The translations under genes were made by a program, and so were the position numbers. This document shows, one piece after another, positions 50,373 through 59,250 of a stretch of 64,000 bases of DNA. Source of the stretch: Gracilimonas sp046602855 (GTDB taxonomy: Bacteria > Bacteroidota > Rhodothermia > Balneolales > Balneolaceae). The notes beneath the pieces are model-generated. The model saw only the letters and a program-made list of their open reading frames with translations, made no database searches and had not been told where the DNA came from. How positions within the stretch are numbered: position 1 is the stretch's first letter; each line of letters begins with the position of its first letter. The stretch lies in contig NZ_JBKINJ010000002.1 in the NCBI RefSeq assembly GCF_046602855.1, positions 1 through 64,000 of the forward strand, given 5' to 3'.

Positions 50373-52469
50373 CTAATTATCTTTTAATTGCTTCCATGAT
50401 TCATAATCATGTATAAAAAAGTCGCCGGCGCCAAAACCCTCTTTAATATCTTCCATAAGTTTCTCCATTGCAGAAACTGATTCAAAGTCGCCTGTTCTCA
50501 ATGCAAGGGCTGTTCCAAGTGGCGCCTCCATAATTGCCTTACCATATCTTTGGCTGTAGTCCTTGAAGTCATTACTGCCATAGGTCATCAGTACAAGCTT
50601 ATCGACCTGACTTTCCAGTTCGTTGTAAATTGATCTGTAATCGGCAGTTATAGAAATACTTAGTTTAAGCCCCTTCTGCCCGCTCCACTCACGCACCTGA
50701 GTGATCATATCCAAAAATGCCTGAAGATATTCCTCTGAATTTTCTTCCCAATCATCCAGAGTATGAGGTTCTACATCCAAATGAATACCCGTGGCCCCAA
50801 TAGAATCTGCAACAACAATGTGCTCACTCAGTTTTTGATATCTGTCCTTAAAGATCAGATTCGGATCTCCAATCGTGAGATGGACTTCTAAGTTTTTTGA
50901 TCCTGTCTTGATTATATCCTGAATTGGTCCCAATTCTTCTTTTCCCGGCCCTGCAGATACATATATCGTTTTAATGCCTTCATTCTCCAACACCCTCATC
51001 AAAGTTTCAGAAGATGTGTTTTGAAAAATATCAGACCACATGTAAAACCCATAGTCAGGACTACTCATGTAAAGAGAGTTATTTATTTCGAACGGCACCA
51101 GGTAAGTTGAAAGTGAATGATCAGGTATCAAAGATTGAATCTCAAAAAAACGTAAATATAATTCTTCTTTCACATCGAGGATTTGAATAGACAGGCTGTA
51201 TAGTTCTGAGATAGCTGTAAGCAGCTCACTGGGACTATATAAATCAGAACCGATAGTCTTCTTGACCTGTTGCATTCTGATCTTATCCTGCTGCAACACT
51301 ACATTTTGATGTACTTTGATATAGTTTTGAAGTGCTGCCTGATAAGCCCGATATCTTTCAAATAACCGGTTACTGATATCATTTTTTTCCTCTTCAAAGG
51401 CAAGTTTTTGGATTTTTATTTTTTGCTCATGAACACTTCTCTTAGCACTATTATTCAAGGGTATTGGAAGTGAAAGAGAAACACCTGCTGAAAAGAATTC
51501 CCTGCTACTGCTACTTTGAAAGTTACTCTGTGGGTTAGTACCTCCATATAGGTTATATCTCAGGTATGTTGATAATGATAATTCATTATAGAACTTATAA
51601 TCCGTTCCTTGATTCAAAGAGGATAGCTCTTCATAAAACTTCAATCCCTCACTTCCCAACCTGTCCAGATCGATATTATAAACCGGATAGTCCTGAGATG
51701 TCAGGCCCGACTGTTCAGAATGGCCAATATATCTATTGACTCTTTTATAGTGTGAGATGGAGGATTCTGCTTTTACAAGTTTTGAGGTAATATCCAGCAC
51801 CCTATCCAAGGTTACATAATTCTGTTCATAAAGAAAGGTTAAGGCATATTTTTGCTCTCCAAGAATATTGAGATATTTTTGGAGCTGATCTATTCTGAAA
51901 CGATTAAAACCAGCTCTTAGCTGGTCAATTTTTGAATCAATAACATTCTGATGTGAAACTGCCAGAGCTCTTTTCTGTTCAATCTTGATCTCATTCTCAA
52001 GCTGGCCGATGGTACTCTTGTTATCGAAGAGACCGTTTTTTAATACATTCCACTCTACTCCAACCTGAGCTCTTCTTTGGTAAAAGATACCTTCAGCACC
52101 AAACACTCCCTGATCTAGATTTTGTAATAACCCCGCCTCCAGATCAACTCCATAATCCGAATACAGAACACCTTGCCTGCTTTTAAGCAAATCAATTTCA
52201 GCTTTTGACAGATCAGAATAGCTAAAAGACGAGTCATATAAAAAAGATGGAGTATCAGAAGATATTGAACTTTCAAATTCAGGGATCTCCATCAAATATA
52301 ACATAGCCACAGAGTCGAGCCTTGCTGATAAACTATCAAGGTCTTCAATGTTCTGAGCTTTTACGGTATTACCCGCAATACCCGTCCCCAATACAAAAAT
52401 AAATACTGCAAGCACTATTTTGCCCACAGTTTTTTCGTGTGAAACCAATTTTACCCTAACTATATTCAC
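50373..52469 (-). CDS. TolC-like outer-membrane channel fused to a GH18-like TIM-barrel domain
   Basis: 698 residues from a GTG with AAGG about 6 nt upstream. Signal peptide to about 38 (KAQ), then a TolC-type region (about 85-460) with two long helical hairpins (e.g. IGQLENEIKIEQKRALAV, KRSVHEQKIKIQKLAFEEEKN) and strands such as FFSAGVSLSLPIPL. From about 475 on is a different domain: GATGIHLDVEPHTLDDW with Asp565 and Glu567 matches the end of the GH18 DxxDxDxE motif, and LVLMTYGSND (Tyr630) matches the GH18 MTYD strand. The first two Asp of the motif are replaced. A channel carrying a polymer-processing domain is unusual. First gene of the export operon. Confidence 0.85.
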   Translation of the reverse strand: MNIVRVKLVSHEKTVGKIVLAVFIFVLGTGIAGNTVKAQNIEDLDSLSARLDSVAMLYLMEIPEFESSISSDTPSFLYDSSFSYSDLSKAEIDLLKSRQGVLYSDYGVDLEAGLLQNLDQGVFGAEGIFYQRRAQVGVEWNVLKNGLFDNKSTIGQLENEIKIEQKRALAVSHQNVIDSKIDQLRAGFNRFRIDQLQKYLNILGEQKYALTFLYEQNYVTLDRVLDITSKLVKAESSISHYKRVNRYIGHSEQSGLTSQDYPVYNIDLDRLGSEGLKFYEELSSLNQGTDYKFYNELSLSTYLRYNLYGGTNPQSNFQSSSSREFFSAGVSLSLPIPLNNSAKRSVHEQKIKIQKLAFEEEKNDISNRLFERYRAYQAALQNYIKVHQNVVLQQDKIRMQQVKKTIGSDLYSPSELLTAISELYSLSIQILDVKEELYLRFFEIQSLIPDHSLSTYLVPFEINNSLYMSSPDYGFYMWSDIFQNTSSETLMRVLENEGIKTIYVSAGPGKEELGPIQDIIKTGSKNLEVHLTIGDPNLIFKDRYQKLSEHIVVADSIGATGIHLDVEPHTLDDWEENSEEYLQAFLDMITQVREWSGQKGLKLSISITADYRSIYNELESQVDKLVLMTYGSNDFKDYSQRYGKAIMEAPLGTALALRTGDFESVSAMEKLMEDIKEGFGAGDFFIHDYESWKQLKDN

Positions 52470-52489
52470 ATTTACCTTAGCTGAAAAGC

Positions 52490-52522
52490 CTGATTATCAT
52501 TTGTGACCCAGTAATTAATCAG
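52490..52522. promoter_or_regulatory. Inverted repeat upstream of the export operon
   Basis: CTGATTA (52490-52496) and TAATCAG (52516-52522) are perfect 7-nt arms separated by 19 nt, 20 nt before the TolC-like start. Operator or leader hairpin; no promoter consensus is clear around it. Confidence 0.4.
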
Positions 52523-52598
52523 TCTTTTAATAAAATGAATATATCTTTCTTAAGAATCAGATTTAATTAGATTTTTTTATGGCTTATCTGAAGCGTCA

Positions 52599-53381
52599 TT
52601 ATAAAGCAACAATGAGTTGCCATGTCTCACTTTTAACAATGTCACGCGTTGCATAAATAGCATCAAACATTTCATTAATATTAGTTCCGGGCATCACACT
52701 TTTAATGAGTTCGTTAGTAAAACCAAACTCGATATGGTTCATTTCTGTAAAATGATCTGCAGTGGCAAAATTATATGTATAATTCAGACCTCCGGGTTGC
52801 AACAAAGAGTATGTTCGCCAACTATGCATTTTACCCTCTTCGATCCTAGCTTCATGAATCGGCCGTGCCATGTCATTTTCCAGAGTCAAATACTCTGCTT
52901 CTTTACCTGGATTCACCATCATGTAATTCATGAGTACAAATTCACTTAGCTTTTTGTCTTTTCCATTATAAATTCCCGCCTCTGTTTTCCAAAGTTCCGA
53001 AAATTGATGGGTCATCAGTTTTTGAGTTCTCTTCAATAACCCTTTATGATTTTCCATAACCTGTTTTCCCAAGGCATCACTGACCTGAACCAATGTGTTT
53101 GGATCCTTATAGGTAGTAATGATCACATAGTTATACTCACCACCCTGGCCACCCGGATATATGACTCTGTAAAAATACCACCCTATCATTTTTTCAGAAG
53201 AGTGCTCCCGGGCATAAATTTCTTTCCACTCATCTTCGATCAACTTTTCGAATTCGGTATAATCTTCAGATTCAACCTTCAGATAATCGATGTTGAGATA
53301 AGTATTTTCTTCAGTTTGTGCAAATACAGTTATATTCAGGCACAGACATACCGTTATGATCAGTTTTACCGCATTCTTCAT
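52599..53381 (-). CDS. Secreted protein with two tandem alpha/beta repeats
   Basis: 260 residues with a signal peptide (1-21, cleavage after FAQ). The mature part looks like an internal duplication: residues 29-91 (YLKVESEDYTEFEKLIED.. IGWYFYRVIYPGGQGGEYNYVIITTY) and 149-210 (YMMVNPGKEAEYLTLEND.. HSWRTYSLLQPGGLNYTYNFATADH) align strand for strand, each with a helix, a Trp and a PGG turn. The pattern fits a dimeric alpha/beta-barrel (ABM/NIPSNAP-like) fold. No catalytic residues recognised; a periplasmic ligand-binding or monooxygenase-like role is possible only as a guess. Confidence 0.7.
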   Translation of the reverse strand: MKNAVKLIITVCLCLNITVFAQTEENTYLNIDYLKVESEDYTEFEKLIEDEWKEIYAREHSSEKMIGWYFYRVIYPGGQGGEYNYVIITTYKDPNTLVQVSDALGKQVMENHKGLLKRTQKLMTHQFSELWKTEAGIYNGKDKKLSEFVLMNYMMVNPGKEAEYLTLENDMARPIHEARIEEGKMHSWRTYSLLQPGGLNYTYNFATADHFTEMNHIEFGFTNELIKSVMPGTNINEMFDAIYATRDIVKSETWQLIVAL

Positions 53382-53496
53382 TTGTCCCTCCCAAAAAAAT
53401 TGAATGTTTACAAATGTAAAAGTAACACATTCCGGCAGAAATACAAGTATTTCAGGTATTCATCCTGATATAATTCTGAAAAAGGCTTTATTTCAC

Positions 53497-54945
53497 TTAA
53501 TTATTCAACCCTTGCAAGCTTCTTCTTCTATCAGGGGTACGCTCTAGTTGTTTTTCATAGGCCTCATTCGCTTCAATAATTTTACCTACCTCAGATAAAA
53601 CCTCACCCAACAATTCATAGGAAGGTTTTACTATCACCGGCGGGCCAAAATCGATGGGTAAATCAGCTTCAACTTCCGCTGTTTTTCTCAGCAGTGACAA
53701 TCCTTCACTCAGCTTTCCCTCTTCCATCAATAGCAGTGCTTTGATCTGATCGGTTTGTATATTTCTCTCAACAGACCGCGGTGTTTGGGTCAAATTATCT
53801 AAAGCCTTTTTTGCCAGTGAGACTTTTCCTTGCTTTAAAGCAGCCAATGCGGAAGTATAGTAATAATTAACGGCTCCGCGAGTATTTGGATCAAATTTAC
53901 CTGACCAAACTTCTGCGGCTTTCCAGTTTTCAGAATCTACAACATAATGACCTCTCATCACGGCAAAATGCCAAAGTTCGCTATTATTTGGTTTTCCCAT
54001 AATACGTTCGTGGCATGCGTCTAACACCTCCTCAGCAGATTTTATATCTCCCTGCTGCAAATAACCATATTCCAGCCACCACGGATAGTGCCCACAAACA
54101 GTAGGTTGCTCATTCAATTCTTTCTGCCGATCAGTTTGAACGTCACGGGCTACGATATTTGCATCAATAACTCCATCCCACATGCCAAGGGCCAAAAAGA
54201 TATGCGATGTCATATGCTGAGCATGAGCTGCTGAAGGAGCGATCTCTGAATACGCTTTGGCCATTGGCAAGCCAAGTGGAGCATGGACAGGGTCATCAAA
54301 AGAATGGATCAGGTAATGTGCAGCGCCGGGGTGTTCCGGATTTTCATTCCAAACATCAAACAATTCTGCTGCAGCTCGCATATAAATTGCATATTCACGT
54401 CCTTCATGAGCTGACCCTAGTATTGACAAACCATAAAAAGCCGTGATCTCATGATCATTAGGGTACTTTTCATGGAGACCTTTCATTGTTTCCATATAAA
54501 GTATGTCCCTTTCTTCTTTTGTGAGTCCCTTAGAATCAGCCGTATTTCCGTAAAGCACCTCAAGCGACATCAAAATATCTTTCTCCCTTTGAGTACATGC
54601 TTTAGATTGACGCTCTTTAACTGTTGCACCCAGTTCGTTTAGGACATCCATCGCTGCTTCTTTATCCTGTTGAAACCAAAGTGGGTGGTTATGGCTTTTC
54701 GCTTCCCCATAGTATGCCATGGCAAAATCAGGATCGATTTCTCTTGCTCGCTTAAAGGCCCTGGCCGCATCTGCATACTCAAAGTTATGAAGGAATTTCA
54801 GACCCTCCACAAAATCAGCCTGTGCAACAGCGGCCCCCGAATTCGAAAAATCGATCTTGCCCAGTAAGTTATCCTGAGCTTGCACTTCAATGACCGCAAA
54901 GGTCATTAAAATCGTCAAAAACAAAATTGATGGCAGATTTCTCAT
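53497..54945 (-). CDS. Secreted tetratricopeptide-repeat protein
   Basis: 482 residues: signal peptide (1-23, AQA), a clear TPR near the start (EGLKFLHNFEYADAARAFKRAREIDPDFAMAYYGEA, about 47-82) and further helical repeats to the end (LAALKQGKVSLAKKALDNL, LSEGLSLLRKTAEV). The middle has a His-rich conserved-looking segment (AAHYLIHSFDDPVHAPLG, SAAHAQHMTSHIFLALGMWDG) unlike ordinary TPRs, perhaps metal or ligand binding. Homologues of this long form occur in marine Bacteroidota (recollection). Function unknown. Confidence 0.8.
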   Translation of the reverse strand: MRNLPSILFLTILMTFAVIEVQAQDNLLGKIDFSNSGAAVAQADFVEGLKFLHNFEYADAARAFKRAREIDPDFAMAYYGEAKSHNHPLWFQQDKEAAMDVLNELGATVKERQSKACTQREKDILMSLEVLYGNTADSKGLTKEERDILYMETMKGLHEKYPNDHEITAFYGLSILGSAHEGREYAIYMRAAAELFDVWNENPEHPGAAHYLIHSFDDPVHAPLGLPMAKAYSEIAPSAAHAQHMTSHIFLALGMWDGVIDANIVARDVQTDRQKELNEQPTVCGHYPWWLEYGYLQQGDIKSAEEVLDACHERIMGKPNNSELWHFAVMRGHYVVDSENWKAAEVWSGKFDPNTRGAVNYYYTSALAALKQGKVSLAKKALDNLTQTPRSVERNIQTDQIKALLLMEEGKLSEGLSLLRKTAEVEADLPIDFGPPVIVKPSYELLGEVLSEVGKIIEANEAYEKQLERTPDRRRSLQGLNN

Positions 54946-55014
54946 AATATTAAACCTAATTAAAATTATTCTCTTTATATCTATTTTTAGTCATAGTTGA
55001 TTTAAAGATCGATC

Positions 55015-56436
55015 CTAATAACGCTGTACCTTGATAACTTCCATCATCTCTCCCTTGATCATTACGTGACTAAGGCTTCGCATATTAGTAATATCTTCAG
55101 ATGGATCACTTTCCAGCAGGATCAAATCGGCCAGTTTATCACGCTCTAAAGTACCAAAATCATTTTGACGATTCATAGTCATCGCTCCATTTTTAGTAGC
55201 CATCACTATTAGGTCTTTAGGTGATATTCCTGCCTGCTGCATCATTTCCATCTCGTCGTATATGGATATGCCATGCAAGGTACCCGGATTACCCGCATCC
55301 GTTCCAACTACGATAGGCACGCCTGCTTCGTATAGTGTTTTCAGATTTTGCAACATGATATCTGTGGTCATATCTGTTTCAGGATCAAAATTCTGCAGGC
55401 GTTCTTTGAACTGATCACTCAATCTAGGGTGATCTTTGAATTGAGCTGCAGATGTGATCAGCTCCCGTGTTCTTTGGTCAACACAACCGTTGGGATCATT
55501 AATCGGAATAGGAGCGATATCTGCAGCCGCTCGGTAAGCCACAGTGTAACCGGCACCTACAATCAAGGTTGGATTATATATGGTTCCCTTTTCTTTCATC
55601 ATTTCAACAAATTCGTCATCAATAAGTTGATCTGATACACTGTGAACAAGCAGCTTTGCTCCACTCTCCACAGCTGCTTTTGCCTGATCCAATGAGGTTG
55701 CATGCACGATCATCTGATTATCATGTTTTTCGATTTCATTAGCCGCGGCTTTCACACGATCCATATAATCCTCATCATCAGCACGCAGCATCCAGAATTT
55801 CACACCCGTACTGCCCAAAGCTGACATATACTGAACCATTTTCACTCCCGTTTCCTCAGAATCGAGTTGAACCAATACTCTGTCTGACGGCAGATCGAAG
55901 GGTGCCCCGGGAACGGGTGTCAATAGTGGTCCTGCTGCAGCAACATGTGGAGCCCTGGAATTCTCTTCGGCTTGCTCTTGCAATGCAACCGACCAACTCA
56001 TTCCACCCACATCATACACACCGGTAATACCTGAACATAGATAGGTATCGTAGTAACGTTCCGGGTTTTGCTCTTGGTAAGCAGCTATTTCAGGGAATGG
56101 ATAAGTGTCATTCAGATCCATGGCATCGGGGCGACTGTCAAAAAAACCGGTCTGGAAGAAATGCATATGGGCATCGATCAATCCCGGTGTTATAAATTTA
56201 CCGGAGGCATCGATCACTTCGGTTCCCATTGGGATAGAACAATCACCCGCCTCTCCTATGCAATCGATCCTGTCATTTCGGATCAATACCTCACTGTTTT
56301 TGATCGGTTCACCCCCATTTCCGTCAAAAACAGTAGCTCCTTTTAAAACTGTATATTCAGTTTCATTTTGATTGGCTGAACAAGATATCAGAAGTGTTAC
56401 AATTATAACAGAAAAGGAAAGGTTATGAGATAGCAT
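55015..56436 (-). CDS. Amidohydrolase-family lipoprotein
   Basis: 473 residues. Lipobox LLISC (Cys19) predicts outer-membrane anchoring. Amidohydrolase fold: N-terminal beta part (LKGATVFDGNGG), metal motif LIDAHMHF (His90, His92), VHATSLDQA and LVHSVSD supplying further His residues, and Asp380 in VGTDAGNPGTLHG. This resembles imidazolonepropionase/prolidase-like enzymes with broad dipeptide or cyclic amide substrates. Exported location and neighbouring S9 peptidase suggest peptide breakdown outside the cytoplasm. Confidence 0.87.
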   Translation of the reverse strand: MLSHNLSFSVIIVTLLISCSANQNETEYTVLKGATVFDGNGGEPIKNSEVLIRNDRIDCIGEAGDCSIPMGTEVIDASGKFITPGLIDAHMHFFQTGFFDSRPDAMDLNDTYPFPEIAAYQEQNPERYYDTYLCSGITGVYDVGGMSWSVALQEQAEENSRAPHVAAAGPLLTPVPGAPFDLPSDRVLVQLDSEETGVKMVQYMSALGSTGVKFWMLRADDEDYMDRVKAAANEIEKHDNQMIVHATSLDQAKAAVESGAKLLVHSVSDQLIDDEFVEMMKEKGTIYNPTLIVGAGYTVAYRAAADIAPIPINDPNGCVDQRTRELITSAAQFKDHPRLSDQFKERLQNFDPETDMTTDIMLQNLKTLYEAGVPIVVGTDAGNPGTLHGISIYDEMEMMQQAGISPKDLIVMATKNGAMTMNRQNDFGTLERDKLADLILLESDPSEDITNMRSLSHVMIKGEMMEVIKVQRY

Positions 56437-56610
56437 TATGAAACAGATTTATTTAAGATATATATGAATAAAACTATTATCGCGTTCATATCAAACTTTG
56501 GAAGAAGACGTTATTAAAGAATTGGACTCGTATTCATACAATCTTCAGACTAATTGTTTAGATGATACTATGCTATGACTTTATTTATTTGAAAATTAAA
56601 AATACCCTTT

Positions 56611-56616
56611 AGGAGG
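56611..56616 (+). promoter_or_regulatory. Strong Shine-Dalgarno sequence before the S9 peptidase
   Basis: AGGAGG ends 7 nt before the ATG at 56624. It is the only full consensus ribosome binding site I noticed in front of a gene in this window, where most starts have AT-rich leaders. Confidence 0.8.
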
Positions 56617-56623
56617 TATAACT

Positions 56624-58657
56624 ATGCAAATATCACATAAAAGATCCGCAATACTGACTATGATCCTTTCTTTGGGGCTCATGTTTTCAGTTATTGCACA
56701 AAACGGCCTTACGCCTGATGATATAGCCAAGATCAAGAATATAGGCTCTGTCTATATATCAGAGGATGGTAAAACTGCCGCCTATACATTGATGGTACCG
56801 GCCGATCCCATGAAAGAAAACAAACCTGCCAGTTCTCATCTTTATTTATTGGATATTGAATCTGAAGAAACACATCCATTTGTTACCGGTCGTAGCGTAA
56901 GCGGTGTTGCTTTCAGGCCAAATTACAACAGCATAACATTTCTGGATCGACAGGAAGGCGATGACACCCGTTCCATTTATGAGATCTCTTTGAACGGAGG
57001 TGAAGCCCAGAAACTCTATTCCTTTAAAACTAACATCTCAGGATACGAATGGGCCTCTGACGGCGAGCACATCATTTTCCGTGCGTCACAACCTAAGGAA
57101 TCCTCAAAGTCTCCGCTCCCCTATTCTCCTGAGATCTACGAGGAAAACCTGACTGAAAGCTGGGCGTACATTCAAAATATTGCAATGCCAGGTCACATGC
57201 CGCACCGAATAGACATTAAGGGTCATGTTGCTTCAGCAACCTGGAGTCCGGATCAAACCAAGTTCGCTATTGCCGTCTCACCATCACCATTAGTGGATGA
57301 TTTTTACATGGCTCAAAAAGTGTATGTAGTTGGTCACGAGACCCAAGAAATCATTTCTGAATTGGACCATGAAGGAAAATTAGGGGCAATAAAGTGGAGC
57401 CCAGATGGTAGCAAGATCGCAATGATCGCCGGGGCTAACATCAACGATCCTATCGACGGAAGACTAAAGATAGCTAATCCAGAAACCGGGAGAACTCGCA
57501 TACTAAAAGAAAATTTTAAGGGTATGTTCGATCAGGTTGAATGGGCTGATAATAACACCCTGCATTACCTTGTAAGTAAAGGTGTATGGTCAGAATTTGG
57601 ATCGATCAAAAGTAATGACAGTCAAATGGAAGTGATCATTCCAACAGGTGGGCCTATTTTGAAGGCATTTGCTTCCGCTTCAAACGGTACTCATGTTTTT
57701 GATGTAAGCACACCGGAACATCCGGATGAGCTTTATCTGATGAAGAAGGGAGAAAGTTCTCCAAAACGCATCACTAACATTAATCCATGGCTCACCGACA
57801 AGGAACTCGGTAAGCAGAAAGTTGTGAAATTTACCACCAAAGACGGCATGGAAATCGAAGGTTTACTTATCTATCCTTTAAATTATCAGGAAGGAAACCG
57901 ATATCCTACCGTGACTGTGGTACATGGCGGACCTGAAGCACATTATGATAATGCATGGCTGACATCCTATTCCAGCACAGGGCAGCTGGGTGCAGCTGAT
58001 GGATTTGCCGTGTTCTATCCAAACTATCGCGGAAGCACGGGCAGAGGCCTTGAATTTGCCATGAGCAGTCAGGGTGATCTTGCCGGGGCTGAGTTCGATG
58101 ACATTGTGGTAGGTGTTGACTATCTGATCGAGCAAGGTATCACCGACAAGAATAAAGTAGGTGTAACCGGAGGCTCTTATGGTGGCTATGCCACAGCCTG
58201 GTTGAGCACTAAATACAGCGATCGTTTTGCAGCCGGCGTAATGTTTGTTGGTATAAGCAACAACCTATCAAAATGGGGAACCTCCGACATTCCTGAAGAA
58301 CTTTATCATGTACATGCTCGAAAACGCATTTGGGATGATTATCAGGGATATCTTGAGCGTAGTCCTATCTATCATGTTGAAAACGCCGAAACTCCTCTGT
58401 TAATCATGCACGGTAAAGAGGATACACGGGTTGACCCGGGTCAATCTTATGAACTCTATCGGCACATCAAAACACGTACCGATACACCGGTTCGGTTGGT
58501 TTTATATCCCGGTGAAGGACACGGAAACCGAAACGCAACTGCACAATATGATTACAGCCTGCGCATGATGCGATGGTTTAATCAATACCTTAAAGGAGCC
58601 GATCAACAACGCCCGGATTCTGAACTTAAAATTGAAAACCTTTCTATTGATAACTGA
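56624..58657 (+). CDS. S9-family prolyl oligopeptidase (acylaminoacyl/dipeptidyl peptidase type)
   Basis: 677 residues: signal peptide (1-26), a WD40/PD40-like beta-propeller (about 40-400, e.g. ATWSPDQTKFAIAV, IKWSPDGSKIAMIAG) and a C-terminal alpha/beta-hydrolase. Triad Ser518 (GGSYGGYATAW), Asp600 (HGKEDTRVDP) and His633 (GEGHGNRN). The propeller gates access so that only short peptides are cut. Exported, and consistent with the POT transporter nearby. Divergent from the amidohydrolase; translated from a strong ribosome site. Confidence 0.94.
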   Translation: MQISHKRSAILTMILSLGLMFSVIAQNGLTPDDIAKIKNIGSVYISEDGKTAAYTLMVPADPMKENKPASSHLYLLDIESEETHPFVTGRSVSGVAFRPNYNSITFLDRQEGDDTRSIYEISLNGGEAQKLYSFKTNISGYEWASDGEHIIFRASQPKESSKSPLPYSPEIYEENLTESWAYIQNIAMPGHMPHRIDIKGHVASATWSPDQTKFAIAVSPSPLVDDFYMAQKVYVVGHETQEIISELDHEGKLGAIKWSPDGSKIAMIAGANINDPIDGRLKIANPETGRTRILKENFKGMFDQVEWADNNTLHYLVSKGVWSEFGSIKSNDSQMEVIIPTGGPILKAFASASNGTHVFDVSTPEHPDELYLMKKGESSPKRITNINPWLTDKELGKQKVVKFTTKDGMEIEGLLIYPLNYQEGNRYPTVTVVHGGPEAHYDNAWLTSYSSTGQLGAADGFAVFYPNYRGSTGRGLEFAMSSQGDLAGAEFDDIVVGVDYLIEQGITDKNKVGVTGGSYGGYATAWLSTKYSDRFAAGVMFVGISNNLSKWGTSDIPEELYHVHARKRIWDDYQGYLERSPIYHVENAETPLLIMHGKEDTRVDPGQSYELYRHIKTRTDTPVRLVLYPGEGHGNRNATAQYDYSLRMMRWFNQYLKGADQQRPDSELKIENLSIDN

Positions 58658-58682
58658 TATAAGATCAATGATCTGAATTAGC

Positions 58683-58718
58683 AAAGCCTGACCTCATTAT
58701 AACGGGTCAGGCTTTTTT
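58683..58718 (+). terminator. Intrinsic terminator of the S9 peptidase gene
   Basis: AAAGCCTGACC (58683-58693) pairs with GGTCAGGCTTT (58705-58715) over an 11-nt loop and is followed by T residues, 25 nt after the stop. Confidence 0.88.
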
Positions 58719-58755
58719 ATGCTTAAGTTTTTTTCAGATGTGTGTAAATTTTACT

Positions 58756-59226
58756 TCAAATATTTACGAAATAATAGAATCCCATGACACAGGCGGCAAT
58801 CACCTTTAATCCGGTAGCAGCCATAAAACCTGCAAAAGACCATAATGCTGATCTAAGTGCACGATCTGATTTTTGTCCGGCTATAAGTTCACCTACAAAT
58901 GCCCCTGCCAGTGGACCTACCACAAATCCGATCGGTGGGAAGAACAGCCCGACAAGAAGCCCAATAACACTTCCGCTTATGCCATAGGGTGTTCCACCCG
59001 ATCTTTTGGTTGCCCATGCCGGAAGTACGTTATCGAGCACAAAGCCGAAAACAATTACAACAATCAACCAACCGATCATGAAAGAAAGAGAAAAAGGACT
59101 GTGCAATAACTGAAGTATTAGTAAACCAACATAACTGAAAGGCAATCCCGGTGCCACCGGCAAAAAAGCACCAATTAATCCCACAAGGATAAAAACACTT
59201 CCTAATATGATCCAGAATAATTCCAT
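58756..59226 (-). CDS. DUF456 family membrane protein
   Basis: 156 residues, four to five hydrophobic segments. GLIGAFLPVAPGLPFSYVGLLILQ (17-40) and the Gly/Pro-rich FFPPIGFVVGPLAGAFVGELIAG (about 95-117) are the DUF456 signature. Function unknown; small Gly-zipper-like membrane protein. It follows the MFS gene by 24 nt in the hutH-MFS-DUF456 run. Confidence 0.87.
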   Translation of the reverse strand: MELFWIILGSVFILVGLIGAFLPVAPGLPFSYVGLLILQLLHSPFSLSFMIGWLIVVIVFGFVLDNVLPAWATKRSGGTPYGISGSVIGLLVGLFFPPIGFVVGPLAGAFVGELIAGQKSDRALRSALWSFAGFMAATGLKVIAACVMGFYYFVNI

Positions 59227-59250
59227 GATCCTTACACGTTAGACTCATTA

